A stretch of 64,000 nucleotides of DNA, from NCBI GenBank assembly GCA_965372355.1, contig CBDVBZ010000002.1, positions 1 through 64,000 on the forward strand, written 5' to 3'. The translations under genes and the position numbers were made by a program. This document shows, piece by piece, positions 32,328 to 40,757 of the stretch; within the stretch, counting starts at the first letter, position 1, and every line of letters begins with the position of its first letter. The DNA comes from CBDVBZ01 sp965372355 (GTDB lineage Bacteria > Krumholzibacteriota > Krumholzibacteriia > WVZY01). The notes beneath the pieces are model-generated. The model worked only from the letters and a program-made list of their open reading frames with translations. It ran no database searches and was not told the origin of the DNA.

Positions 32328-34350
32328 CAAAGCTCCGTCGTTGTTCTGCCACCTCGCCGGATTGGTGATCCCGTACCGAAATCTGAAGGATGTAGTCGCC
32401 CGGATCCAGGGCGCCGATATCAACGGCGAGATCTTCCTCCGCTCGATGGCGTGCGCCCTGGCGCTGCAGGGTCTGTGATATGACGGGGTCGCGGCCTCTC
32501 GCCAGCCCGATCATGTTTCTCAGGTTGCGCCTGAGTCTCGCCCCCCATCCCTTGGGCCGATCATCGGCCTCATAGATCGAGTATGTGATCTCGTATTGGC
32601 TTTGCGATCGAGTGACATCGAGATTGTAAACCTCCAGGTAGAGCCTGAGCCTCTCCGATTGCCGACACACACCGCCGGGGTTTGGATAGAACGTCTTGCC
32701 ACCGCGCCGGATCATATCCCGCTCGCCCCCGGCCGGCGGCTCCTGATAGAAAAGTATGTCGCTCAACACCAGCTTGTCGGTGAGGTACCGGGCGGCGTCC
32801 GTTCTGCCATCGAGTCGCGCTCGTGCTCGGGTCAGGGCGTCCTCGAGACAAAACGCCACGCGAACGGAATCCAAAGGAACGTCGTATTGCTGCACCATTC
32901 GATACGATTCCTCGCCTCTTTCTGCGGGAAGCATCAAAGCCATACCAGACAGCGTATCCGCGTAGACAGCCGTATTCACCCATTCCTCATCGAGAAAAGC
33001 GGTCCGCACTAGGAATCGATCCGAACGAGCGAAGTCGATGTATTTGCCCATCGTTTCCAGATCGATCTTCATCGCGAGATAGAGATCCGTTGACGATGCG
33101 TCCCCGCGAAACGTGATGACATCCATGAACCCGGGGATCTCCCAGTAGGGGGACACGTAGTGAGTGGTGGGCGGGTCGAGATACAGGGCTTGTGCGGCGT
33201 AGTGATACCGGTAATCCATCGGGATCATGTAGTTGCCATTCAAGAACTCGTCGCGAAACCACAGCGTCATTCCGACGAATTCATTGTTGTAGATCCACAT
33301 CTCCATGGGGCCGGTGAGCGATCCTCCAGCGAGCGTGGACCCCACGCCATCCGGCATTCCAAACTTGATGACGGCCTTGCCGCGTTCCGTCTCCCAGCCG
33401 CGAAGCCTCGGAGTGTAGCTGTCGTAAAAGGCATCTGCGAGATACATGCGCTGGACGTGCTCCAGGTATCGTTCGTTGAGCGGTGTGGTGAGGTCCGGGT
33501 CTCGCTCCGCCCAGAACACCCGTTCGATTCTCTTGCGCCTCTCATCCGGTGCGAAGCGGTAGTCGTACGCCTCCTCGTCGGTGAGTATCGCACGGATATC
33601 CTGGTAGCCGTTTCGCTCATCCTCATCGAGAAGCCCCAGAGCCGTCGCGAACAGGGAATCACAAAAAACATAATCCAACCGTCGAAAGGCAATCGTTCCG
33701 CGGAGGAAATAGGCCTCCGCGAAATCCGGGTGCGCGGCCATGCATTTCTCGGAAGCGGCGATTGCACTCAGCGTGTCGCCTCGTGCGAAGTTCACGAATG
33801 CCAGTTTATAGAATCCGGTCGGGTTGTCGGGATCGCATTGCACGACGTTTTGGAAATAAGGAACCGCCTTTCCGAGGTACTCCTTGTAGGTCTGCATGTA
33901 CTTCCATTTCCGAAACCAATCGAGCCCCAGGTACAGTCTCGCTTCGCAGTTGTCGGGAGCGAGACGGAGGACCTTGTGAAAACACCGCGCGGCGTCCCCA
34001 TAGAAGGTCTGCGCGTAGTATGTCTTGCCCAGCTCGAGCCAAAGACCCGCGTGATCGGGATACTGCTGGAGACCGAGCTCCAGGACTTTTTGAGATTGGA
34101 GACGTCCGGTGATGGTCCCGGCCGAGCGATACAGGATCCCCATCTGCACGTAGCGTTGGGGTGCTGCGCGCCCCGAGTGCACGACGCCGTCGAGGAGCTT
34201 GATCGCCCGGGCGGTGTCGCCCCTGGCGAGAGCGGCATCGGCGCTTGCCTCGAGCTTCGCGGGGTCCCTCTTAAAGAGCGAGCAGGATTGCAGACTCACG
34301 AGGGCAACCGCTGCAACGAGGAGTCTCGAGATGAATCGGTTCCGGTTCAT
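32284..34350 (-). CDS. GWxTD-domain TPR lipoprotein
   Basis: The 688-residue protein has a lipoprotein signal (LLVAAVALVSLQSC). An N-terminal TPR array follows at about residues 30-260 (ALARGDTARAIKLLDGVV, AARCFHKVLRLAPDNCEARLYLG, LSAIAASEKCMAAHPDFAEAY). A GWxTD domain then contains RGWETERGKAVIKFGMPDGV, the degenerate GWxTD...YIKYGxPD motif found in FCB outer-membrane lipoproteins of unknown function. A C-terminal beta-rich region ends the protein. ATG 34350 was chosen because the signal peptide begins there; the frame is open to 34587. It is followed by the convergent gene at 31911 with a 44-bp 3' overlap. Confidence 0.85.
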   Translation of the reverse strand: MNRNRFISRLLVAAVALVSLQSCSLFKRDPAKLEASADAALARGDTARAIKLLDGVVHSGRAAPQRYVQMGILYRSAGTITGRLQSQKVLELGLQQYPDHAGLWLELGKTYYAQTFYGDAARCFHKVLRLAPDNCEARLYLGLDWFRKWKYMQTYKEYLGKAVPYFQNVVQCDPDNPTGFYKLAFVNFARGDTLSAIAASEKCMAAHPDFAEAYFLRGTIAFRRLDYVFCDSLFATALGLLDEDERNGYQDIRAILTDEEAYDYRFAPDERRKRIERVFWAERDPDLTTPLNERYLEHVQRMYLADAFYDSYTPRLRGWETERGKAVIKFGMPDGVGSTLAGGSLTGPMEMWIYNNEFVGMTLWFRDEFLNGNYMIPMDYRYHYAAQALYLDPPTTHYVSPYWEIPGFMDVITFRGDASSTDLYLAMKIDLETMGKYIDFARSDRFLVRTAFLDEEWVNTAVYADTLSGMALMLPAERGEESYRMVQQYDVPLDSVRVAFCLEDALTRARARLDGRTDAARYLTDKLVLSDILFYQEPPAGGERDMIRRGGKTFYPNPGGVCRQSERLRLYLEVYNLDVTRSQSQYEITYSIYEADDRPKGWGARLRRNLRNMIGLARGRDPVISQTLQRQGARHRAEEDLAVDIGALDPGDYILQISVRDHQSGEVAEQRRSFAKAPLGTEGTAGER

Positions 34351-34535
34351 GACAATGCGCTTCACGCAGTTCTCGCCTATCCCGTGGGGACGCCGGTTGA
34401 GCCTGTCCTGGAAGGGCTGCGACGCGTCGTGGAAGGGCTCCAACCGGCGGATGTAACGCGGCCGAAAGGTCCGCGTACATAGGAAATATACAACGGCTCT
34501 TGGCGCCGATAAACCCCCGTGGTTCACTCGAGCGA

Positions 34536-34569
34536 CAAAAGAAAAGAGGGCCCTCGTTCGAGGGCCCTC
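34536..34569 (-). terminator. Intrinsic terminator for the 34604-34993 gene
   Basis: The near-palindrome GAGGGCCCTCG/CGAGGGCCCTC at 34546-34569 is followed on the minus strand by CTTTTCTTTTGTC. It lies 35 bp after the stop of the minus-strand gene. Confidence 0.75.
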
Positions 34570-34603
34570 CCATCGTCTCATGCACAATCGGCTCTACAGG
34601 CTC

Positions 34604-34993
34604 CTAGACATCCTTCTTTGGACCAAATGTTTTCTTTTCGTCACGGAACGTCACGCCCAACGCCGCGTCGCTGTTTTTCGTCACGATGCGGAAGGACAAT
34701 GCCTTGCCCGATGCGATCGGCTTGTCGGTCGTCCGAAACATGATCATGTCATCTGTCGCGATACCAACCCACCCGTCGGGTGCGAAGATATCCTCGATAG
34801 ACGCGCTGGCGTCGGACACGGTGATGCCATAGACGGCCTTGCCGGCGGCGGAAACCTTGAGGACGACTACAGGGGAGCCGTCTTCGGTCGGGACAACGCT
34901 CTTTGTTACTGTGGGATCCGCGGCGAGGGCGGGCAGCGCCATCAAGACGCAAAGGGCCCCAGCGAGAAGAATCGTACGATTGAAGCGAGTCAT
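34604..34993 (-). CDS. Small secreted protein of unknown function
   Basis: The 129-residue protein has a clear signal peptide (MTRFNRTILLAGALCVLMALPALAA). The mature domain is beta-rich and about 100 residues long: KSVVPTEDGSPVVVLKVSAAGKAVYGITVSDASASIEDIFAPDGWVGIA. No family is recognised; the pattern resembles a small immunoglobulin-like fold. AGGAGG 6 bases before ATG 34993 fixes the start. It is monocistronic with its own terminator. Confidence 0.75.
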   Translation of the reverse strand: MTRFNRTILLAGALCVLMALPALAADPTVTKSVVPTEDGSPVVVLKVSAAGKAVYGITVSDASASIEDIFAPDGWVGIATDDMIMFRTTDKPIASGKALSFRIVTKNSDAALGVTFRDEKKTFGPKKDV

Positions 34994-35315
34994 TACTGAC
35001 CTCCTTCGATGCTGCAAACCTAGGATGCTAGAACAGGAAGATCCTAAGCAAATGACTGCTTATTTAGAGTGTCACATCAAGTGGTGCTTGCAGAACCTTG
35101 CTACCAATAGCATACGCCATGGGTCCATGTCTGCTTGCCACATATAATTGTACCACATCTCGCCCCACGGTGTCGAGGGCCGGACGCGGACCGGCATACT
35201 AACAAGCCGTTTTGGAGCAGGTTAGCAGTGCGATAAGAATCCCTTGGTATTCGGGCGCTGGTTCTATAATATTACGTGCTGAAGGCCCATAACACCCGCC
35301 CCGATACGGTGTTCC
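34994..35315. other. 322-bp divergent intergenic region
   Basis: It separates the small secreted protein (minus) from the M1 peptidase (plus) and is AT-richer than average. It contains the probable promoter at 35244-35270. No ORF or RNA gene is recognised. Confidence 0.5.
35244..35270 (+). promoter_or_regulatory. Probable sigma-70-type promoter for the M1 peptidase gene
   Basis: An exact TATAAT at 35265-35270 is preceded by TTGGTA at 35244-35249 with a short 15-bp spacer. This predicts a start near 35277 and a leader of about 39 nt. Confidence 0.45.
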
Positions 35316-37352
35316 ATGATAGCCCGATGGCTGTGGACAACTCTTGCTCTGTTGGTGACGCTCGGTTCACCCTGCCGCGGCGTGGCCCAGGAGGAGCTCG
35401 GTCCGTCCGAGGCACTCGCCAAACAGGAGCTTGAGCGATATCTCAGGTTCCGTGAGCGCCTCGCGGAGGAGCGCATCAAGAAGGCGGATGACCCGCAGGG
35501 GTCGTTCGACGCGATCCACTACGACATCACAATCGACATCGATGTGCCCGCAGAGACGATCGCGGGCAGCGTCGATTGCCGTGTAGTCTCCACGGTGCCA
35601 TCGCTTACCCATCTCGTCCTCGATCTCCTCGAAAACATGACGGTCGCCGACGTTCGGGAGGCGGGCGTTCAGGTATCCTTCAGTCATGCCTCGGGTCTTC
35701 TGACAATCCAGCTGAACGGGACGTACGCGGTCGGAGACACGGTGTCGGTGACCGTCGGCTACTCCGGACCGCCCGGCGTCACGAACGGCGAGTTCAACAT
35801 CGATGTCTTCGCATTTGGCGTACATCCCTGGGACGGGACGCAAACGGCGATCTACACGATCAGCGAGCCCTTTTTTGCGCGCGCGTGGTGGCCGTGCAAG
35901 GATGTGCCGTCCGACAAAGCCACGACCACGATGCGGGTGACCGTGCCCGACACGTTGATCGTCGTGTCCAACGGCGTGCTGGCGGGCGAGAACGATCTCG
36001 GCGGGGGACGAAAGCAATACGAGTGGGTCGAGAGCTACCCGATCGCGACCTATCTCGTCTCCCTGGCGGTTTCCAACTACGAGGTTTCCAGGGAGTATTT
36101 CCGCCATTCACAGACCGACTCGATGCCTGTCGAGTATTACGTGTATCCGGAAGACACGGCAAAGGCCCGCGTCGATTTTTCGAACACGGTATCGATGCTC
36201 GAGTACTTCTCGGATCGGTTCGGCATGTATCCGTTTATCGACGACAAGTACGCGATGGCCGAAGTCAACCTTCTCGGTGCGATGGAAAACCAGACGTGCA
36301 CGAGCTATGGGCATGTGTTTCTCACGGGGGACACGAACCACAGGTTTGACTACCTGGTGGCGCACGAGCTCGCGCATCACTGGTGGGGCAACTCGATATC
36401 GCCGGCGGACTGGCCGGAGATCTGGCTGAACGAAGGATTCGCGACATACTCGGAAGCGTTGTGGCAAGAGCACGTGCATGGCTCCGAGGCCTACCGGACA
36501 CACATAATCAGACCGGGGCGGAGACGGGATTTCAGGGGGACGCTCTACGATCCGCAGGATTTGTTCTCGCTCAAACACGTGTACTGGCGTGGGGCGTGGG
36601 TGCTGCACATGTTGAGGGGTGTGATGGGGGACTCGGCTTTCTTCGACGCGCTTCGCGCTTACGCAGCGGACAGCCGCTTTGCGTACAGGCACGCGACGAC
36701 AATCGAGTTTCAGACGCTCTGCGAGCAGTACTACGGCGGTTTGCTGGACTGGTTCTTCCAGCAGTGGGTCTTCTCATGGAACGAGTGCCCGGACGGCGAC
36801 TTGGAATGCGAGCAGCCGGTCCAGTACGAATACGCCTGGGCACAATTTCCGGAGAGCGGTACGGTCGATCTGTCGATATGGCAGACGCAAATCGGTTCGG
36901 TGATATCGATGCCCATCGAGGTGCGTTTGACGCTCGCATCGGGCGACACGACGGTCGTTTTGTGGAACAGCCGGCTGGTGGAGAAATACGAGATCGTCGT
37001 GTCCGAGCCGGTTCTCGCGCTCGCCATCGACCCCGACGAGTGGATCATGAGATCCGTTTCGCCGCGGGAGCTCAGCGCCTTTCCCGGTCTCAACGTGTAT
37101 CCGAATCCTTTTAACGACGGGACGATGATCTCGTTTGAGAACAACGAGGCCGGCAACGTTACCCTGGAAGTCTATGACGTCCGCGGCGCGAGGGTCCGTG
37201 CGCTCCACGCTGGATCTCTGCCTCCGAACTACTACGAGCTGTCATGGGACGGCAAAAATGACACTGGGCAGCCGGTGGCCTCCGGTGTATATTTCGTGCG
37301 TCTCGTGACACCCCAACGTTGGGGGCTTCGCAAGGCGGTGGTGGTCAGGTGA
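35316..37352 (+). CDS. M1-family aminopeptidase with C-terminal FlgD-like/type IX-like sorting domain
   Basis: The 678-residue exported protein has a signal peptide (WLWTTLALLVTLGSPCRGVAQ) and an M1 N-terminal beta-domain. The catalytic gluzincin domain carries GAMENQ (near residue 321) and HELAHHWWGN...NEGFATYSE (HExxH-x18-E, near 348). Arg/Tyr-rich substrate elements follow. The last 85 residues (LNVYPNPFNDGTMISF, YDVRGARVRAL, SWDGKNDTGQPVASGVYFVRL) are the FlgD-Ig/T9SS-type C-terminal domain that targets proteins to the FCB cell surface. It would cleave N-terminal residues from extracellular peptides. The C-terminal repeat lobe of larger M1 enzymes is absent. Confidence 0.93.
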   Translation: MIARWLWTTLALLVTLGSPCRGVAQEELGPSEALAKQELERYLRFRERLAEERIKKADDPQGSFDAIHYDITIDIDVPAETIAGSVDCRVVSTVPSLTHLVLDLLENMTVADVREAGVQVSFSHASGLLTIQLNGTYAVGDTVSVTVGYSGPPGVTNGEFNIDVFAFGVHPWDGTQTAIYTISEPFFARAWWPCKDVPSDKATTTMRVTVPDTLIVVSNGVLAGENDLGGGRKQYEWVESYPIATYLVSLAVSNYEVSREYFRHSQTDSMPVEYYVYPEDTAKARVDFSNTVSMLEYFSDRFGMYPFIDDKYAMAEVNLLGAMENQTCTSYGHVFLTGDTNHRFDYLVAHELAHHWWGNSISPADWPEIWLNEGFATYSEALWQEHVHGSEAYRTHIIRPGRRRDFRGTLYDPQDLFSLKHVYWRGAWVLHMLRGVMGDSAFFDALRAYAADSRFAYRHATTIEFQTLCEQYYGGLLDWFFQQWVFSWNECPDGDLECEQPVQYEYAWAQFPESGTVDLSIWQTQIGSVISMPIEVRLTLASGDTTVVLWNSRLVEKYEIVVSEPVLALAIDPDEWIMRSVSPRELSAFPGLNVYPNPFNDGTMISFENNEAGNVTLEVYDVRGARVRALHAGSLPPNYYELSWDGKNDTGQPVASGVYFVRLVTPQRWGLRKAVVVR

Positions 37353-37403
37353 TGGGGAAGCGACGAACCGAGTTCCATTATTCAAGAAGGGAATGAATCA
37401 CAA

Positions 37404-38102
37404 ATGCGCGTTCGCATGTTTCTGTTGGTGAGCACACTATTATTCCTGCCGGCTCTTACGCAGAGCGAGGTTCTCTTTCTGAAGGACGGGTCAGCGATTC
37501 AGGGAGAGCTCAAGAGGCTGGTAAACGACACGCTGTATTTCGAGACGTCGTTCGGGGCGAGTATACGCGTTGCCAGAGCGCGGGTGGCCAGGATCGATTT
37601 CGCCGATTCACCATCCGTTCAGCCGCCCGGCGGAGGGCCCGGTGCGATTGCGCAGCAGCGCTCGGTGCCCGGTACAGTGATGGTGGGCTTCGACAAGGTC
37701 AAGCTGAGAAGCAAGGTCGTCGTCAACCGCGGAAAGGACGAAGACACGATCCTTCGCGCGAACTGGATCGAGTGCGCCTGGTACGCGGGTTCCATCAAAG
37801 TCTACTCACAGATCGACTCGGTGATCGACAAGACGATCCGCAAGGGACCGGAAACTCGATTCAGCAACGACATGAAACCGCAAGATTTCAAGATCGCGCT
37901 CGCGCCGGGTACGTACGAGTGTCGTCTCTTCATCCGGAACAACGTGCCCGAGGGTTACGAAACGAGTTTTGCCGAAGGTCCGCTGGCGAAGGTGCTCGTT
38001 GTCAATCAGGTCACAGTACATCCCGCCCAGACAACCCAAATCCGCGTCGGCATGAAGCGCAAGATGAAAGTGGGCTCGCCACAGCTCTTCGTCTTCGACT
38101 AA
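37404..38102 (+). CDS. Secreted protein of unknown function
   Basis: The 232-residue protein has a signal peptide (MFLLVSTLLFLPALTQS). A short module VLFLKDGSAIQGELKRLVNDTLYFETSFGASIRVARARVARIDF is reminiscent of the KDGS.I.G....D.....T..G....V....V..I pattern of small beta-rich domains. A second half starts near PGTVMVGFDKVKLRSKV and contains APGTYECRLFIRNNVPEGYETSF. The family is not recognised beyond that. It follows the M1 peptidase by 51 bp and may be co-transcribed with it. The dispersed repeat copy B begins 20 bp after its stop. Confidence 0.7.
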   Translation: MRVRMFLLVSTLLFLPALTQSEVLFLKDGSAIQGELKRLVNDTLYFETSFGASIRVARARVARIDFADSPSVQPPGGGPGAIAQQRSVPGTVMVGFDKVKLRSKVVVNRGKDEDTILRANWIECAWYAGSIKVYSQIDSVIDKTIRKGPETRFSNDMKPQDFKIALAPGTYECRLFIRNNVPEGYETSFAEGPLAKVLVVNQVTVHPAQTTQIRVGMKRKMKVGSPQLFVFD

Positions 38103-38122
38103 GAGCTCGCAGGGCTGGCCGC

Positions 38123-38222
38123 GGGTCCTCGCCTGCCTGTCCTCTGAAAGAGGGTCCCCGGAGGGGGTCGTCGATTGCCCCACAAGTGCTCGCAGGGCTC
38201 CGCTCTTGCGGGACGACGCCAC
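38123..38222 (+). repeat. Dispersed intergenic repeat, copy B
   Basis: GGGTCCTCGCC, CCTGTCCTCTGAAAGAGG, GGAGGGGGTC and CCACAAGTGCTCG are shared, in this order, with the copies at 12964-13034 and/or 55391-55441. It fills the gap between two convergent genes (stops at 38102 and 38282). Confidence 0.7.
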
Positions 38223-38281
38223 CCCGCAGCCAACGCCGCAGAAGGGCCTCGCGCGCTCCCTCAAACGTCCCTTGCAGCGAT

Positions 38282-39421
38282 CTACTTTTCGTCGATGGAT
38301 TTGATGGATTTCAGTACGAGCTCTTTTAGATCGCCGTCCGCCCGGGCGTTTTCGAGTGACTTCTGCAGATACGCTTCCGCCTGGTTGGTGTCATCTAGCT
38401 CGATATAGAGAAGCGCGAGGTGGTAGAGAACCCACGGGTCATCGGGTCGCCTGTAGAGGGCCTTGTCGAACGCTTCGCGGGCCTCCGTGAGCCGCCCCGT
38501 GGACAGGAAGAGCTTGCCCATACTCAGGTACGCTTCCGGGAAATCATCCCGTTGCTGGACGGCCATGCGGTAGTTGGCCATTGCGGCCACGTAGCGTTTG
38601 TTCAGGAAATGAACATCGCCCAACCCCTTGTAGGCCTCGGGAAAGATGCTCTTAATATCCAGCGCTTTTTCAAACATACCCTCGGCCTGTTTGGCGTGAC
38701 CAAGGGCGAGGTAACACAAGCCCAGACCGAGCACGGCCCCTGTGTTCATCTCATCGTGGACGTATACTTGCTCGTACTCGGTAATGGCCTCTTCGTACAG
38801 CTCGCGCTGGTAGAAGACGTAAGCCAGACCAAGCCGGGCTTCGTCGGAGGACGGATCACTTTTCAAGGCGCGGTAGAGATAGTACGTCGCCTGGTGGTAC
38901 TTTTCCGTGCGCGCGTACAGTAATCCAAGGTAGACGTATGTCGGGTTGTAGGACGGTTTGATTGTCAGTGCGTGTACGAGATGTTCCTCAGCGGTCTCGA
39001 AATCACCCTGATCGAGATGAAGTATGCCGTAGCTGACAAGCGCCTGGTGAAACTCACCGTCGAGTCGGATGGCGAGCTCGTACTCTCTGCTTGCCGCCTG
39101 GAACGCACCCATGGCGGCGTAGGTCTCGGCGATGTTGAATCGAAGAACGGCATCGTCGGGGTAGTGCTCCTGCGCAATCCTGAACTGGGCCAGCGCTTCT
39201 TTGTAACGACCCGCGGCATAGTATGCGACACCAAGGTTGAGGTGGGCATCCGGATCCTCCGAACGCAGCTCGATGGATCGTTCAAAACTATCTGTAGCAC
39301 CGTCGAGATCGCCGGCATCCATCGCGTCGAGGCCCTGGTTGTAATAACGCAGCGCCTTGTCGCCGCAGGAGACGAGCGACAGTACAACGAGTATGGATAG
39401 CAAGAGCCGTGCGATGTTCAT
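38282..39421 (-). CDS. TPR-repeat lipoprotein
   Basis: The 379-residue protein has a lipoprotein signal (LLLSILVVLSLVSC). About ten consecutive TPRs follow, such as YNQGLDAMDAGDLDGATDSFERSIELRSEDPDAHLNLGVAYY and AREAFDKALYRRPDDPWVLYHLALLYIELD. It is a probable outer-membrane-attached scaffold. ATG 39421 is used; a TTG three codons earlier is possible. The last residues reach the base of dispersed repeat copy B. No Shine-Dalgarno is evident. Confidence 0.88.
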   Translation of the reverse strand: MNIARLLLSILVVLSLVSCGDKALRYYNQGLDAMDAGDLDGATDSFERSIELRSEDPDAHLNLGVAYYAAGRYKEALAQFRIAQEHYPDDAVLRFNIAETYAAMGAFQAASREYELAIRLDGEFHQALVSYGILHLDQGDFETAEEHLVHALTIKPSYNPTYVYLGLLYARTEKYHQATYYLYRALKSDPSSDEARLGLAYVFYQRELYEEAITEYEQVYVHDEMNTGAVLGLGLCYLALGHAKQAEGMFEKALDIKSIFPEAYKGLGDVHFLNKRYVAAMANYRMAVQQRDDFPEAYLSMGKLFLSTGRLTEAREAFDKALYRRPDDPWVLYHLALLYIELDDTNQAEAYLQKSLENARADGDLKELVLKSIKSIDEK

Positions 39422-39466
39422 GACCGACAAAGGCTATGAGGAAACCGGTGTGGTTTGCAAGCGCAT

Positions 39467-39931
39467 TTACGCGTCGACTGGGGTTCTGGTGGGGGGCTGC
39501 TCGCCGTGCGGCTCTTCCTGCGGTTGGTCGATTGCCTTGACTTTGACCTTCCGGATCGATGTGCGGACAACGAACACGAGGACGTTGTTCGAGTTGGGGT
39601 CGCCCGGCACGAGAAAAAATCCCTGGCTCTGAGAGGAATACTCGCGGCAGTAACCAAAGATCACTTCGTCGTCGAAAAACTCGACGAGCACCCTGTGGGT
39701 GAGATCGGAGTCGGCGAAAAAACCCTTGCGCTCGCGGTAGCTGGGGTTGCCGTCCAGCTCGTGGACGAAGAACAGGGCCTTCAAGTCGCACAGGGTGACG
39801 TGGTGGGTACGGCCGTCTTCGCCACTCAGCATGAACGCGGCCTGGTTCGAATCGAAGTCGTCCGTGGTCCCCTTGAGCAGGGTTCCATCACGGAAGCGCG
39901 CAATCACCTTATCGGTCGCAAGTTTGGACAT
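39467..39931 (-). CDS. Conserved-looking protein of unknown function (KVIARFRDG domain)
   Basis: The 154-residue cytoplasmic protein starts MSKLATDKVIARFRDGTLLKGTTDDFDSNQAAFML. Patterns of this kind occur in small beta-rich domains of environmental bacteria annotated only as DUFs. A basic/Pro-rich tail (EEPHGEQPPTRTP) ends it. No catalytic motif is seen. ATG 39931 is preferred to 39943 by the domain start. It sits between the TPR lipoprotein and the slipin/NfeD pair on the same strand. Confidence 0.65.
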   Translation of the reverse strand: MSKLATDKVIARFRDGTLLKGTTDDFDSNQAAFMLSGEDGRTHHVTLCDLKALFFVHELDGNPSYRERKGFFADSDLTHRVLVEFFDDEVIFGYCREYSSQSQGFFLVPGDPNSNNVLVFVVRTSIRKVKVKAIDQPQEEPHGEQPPTRTPVDA

Positions 39932-39998
39932 GGCGCAGCCCAATCGTGCAACTTTTGTACCAAGCGGAAAGCCCCGTGGGGCTCAACCCCGCAAGACC

Positions 39999-40757
39999 CT
40001 ATTCAGCCAGCTTTTTGAGAGCCTTGGTCAGTGGCTCGACGATGTCGATCGGGACCGGAAACACCAGCGTTGAGTTCTTCTCGGCCGCGACATCGGTCAG
40101 AGTCTGCAGAAACCGAAGCTGGATGGTCACGGGGTTCTGGCTGATGGTCTCGGCCGCGGCGAGGAGCTTTGCCGCTGCCTGGTTCTCACCCTCGGCATGG
40201 ATGACCTTTGCCCGCCGGTCGCGCTCGGCCTCGGCCTGTTTGGCGATCGCCCGCTGCATCTCGGTTGGGAGGTCGACATGCTTGATCTCGACGAGGGATA
40301 CCTTGATCCCCCAGGAGTCGGTCTGCTCGTCGATGATGCGTTGCAGCTGTTGGTTTATGGAATCTCGTTCGGCAAGAAGCTGGTCGAGCTCGACCTGCCC
40401 CAGAACAGAGCGGAGAGTCGTCTGCGCCAGCTGTGTTGTGGCATAGAGAAAATCCTCAACCTCGACGATCGCACGGTCGGCATTCATTACTCGAAAGTAA
40501 ACGACCGCGTTGACTTTGATGGAAACGTTATCCTTGGTGATGACGTCCTGCGGTGCCACATCCATCGCCACCACACGCAGACTGACGCGAACCATTCGAT
40601 CGATGATGGGAATGAGGATGATGAGCCCCGGTCCTTTGACGCCCACGAGTCGGCCGAGCCTGAAGATCACACCTCGTTCGTACTCACGCAGAACACGAAT
40701 TGCGCTGGCCAGAATCATGATCCCTACAAATACAATCGCTAGTAAGGGAATGCCCAC
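39999..40757 (-). CDS. Slipin (stomatin-like SPFH-domain) membrane protein
   Basis: The 252-residue protein has one N-terminal membrane helix (LLAIVFVGIMILASAIRVL). The SPFH/band-7 domain (REYERGVIFRLGRLVGVKGPGLIILIPIIDRM, VDLPTEMQRAIAKQAEAERDRRAKVI) is followed by the AEGENQAAAKLLAAAE coiled stretch and a C-terminal helix. Slipins form membrane microdomain scaffolds and are substrates or partners of NfeD proteases. It follows the NfeD gene with no intervening base, which supports a functional pair. Confidence 0.93.
   Translation of the reverse strand: MGIPLLAIVFVGIMILASAIRVLREYERGVIFRLGRLVGVKGPGLIILIPIIDRMVRVSLRVVAMDVAPQDVITKDNVSIKVNAVVYFRVMNADRAIVEVEDFLYATTQLAQTTLRSVLGQVELDQLLAERDSINQQLQRIIDEQTDSWGIKVSLVEIKHVDLPTEMQRAIAKQAEAERDRRAKVIHAEGENQAAAKLLAAAETISQNPVTIQLRFLQTLTDVAAEKNSTLVFPVPIDIVEPLTKALKKLAE

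Noticed and set aside
33160..34482. 440-codon plus-strand open frame
   Set aside because: It is antisense to the GWxTD lipoprotein gene, which has a lipobox, TPRs and the GWxTD motif. The plus-strand frame shows no family pattern.
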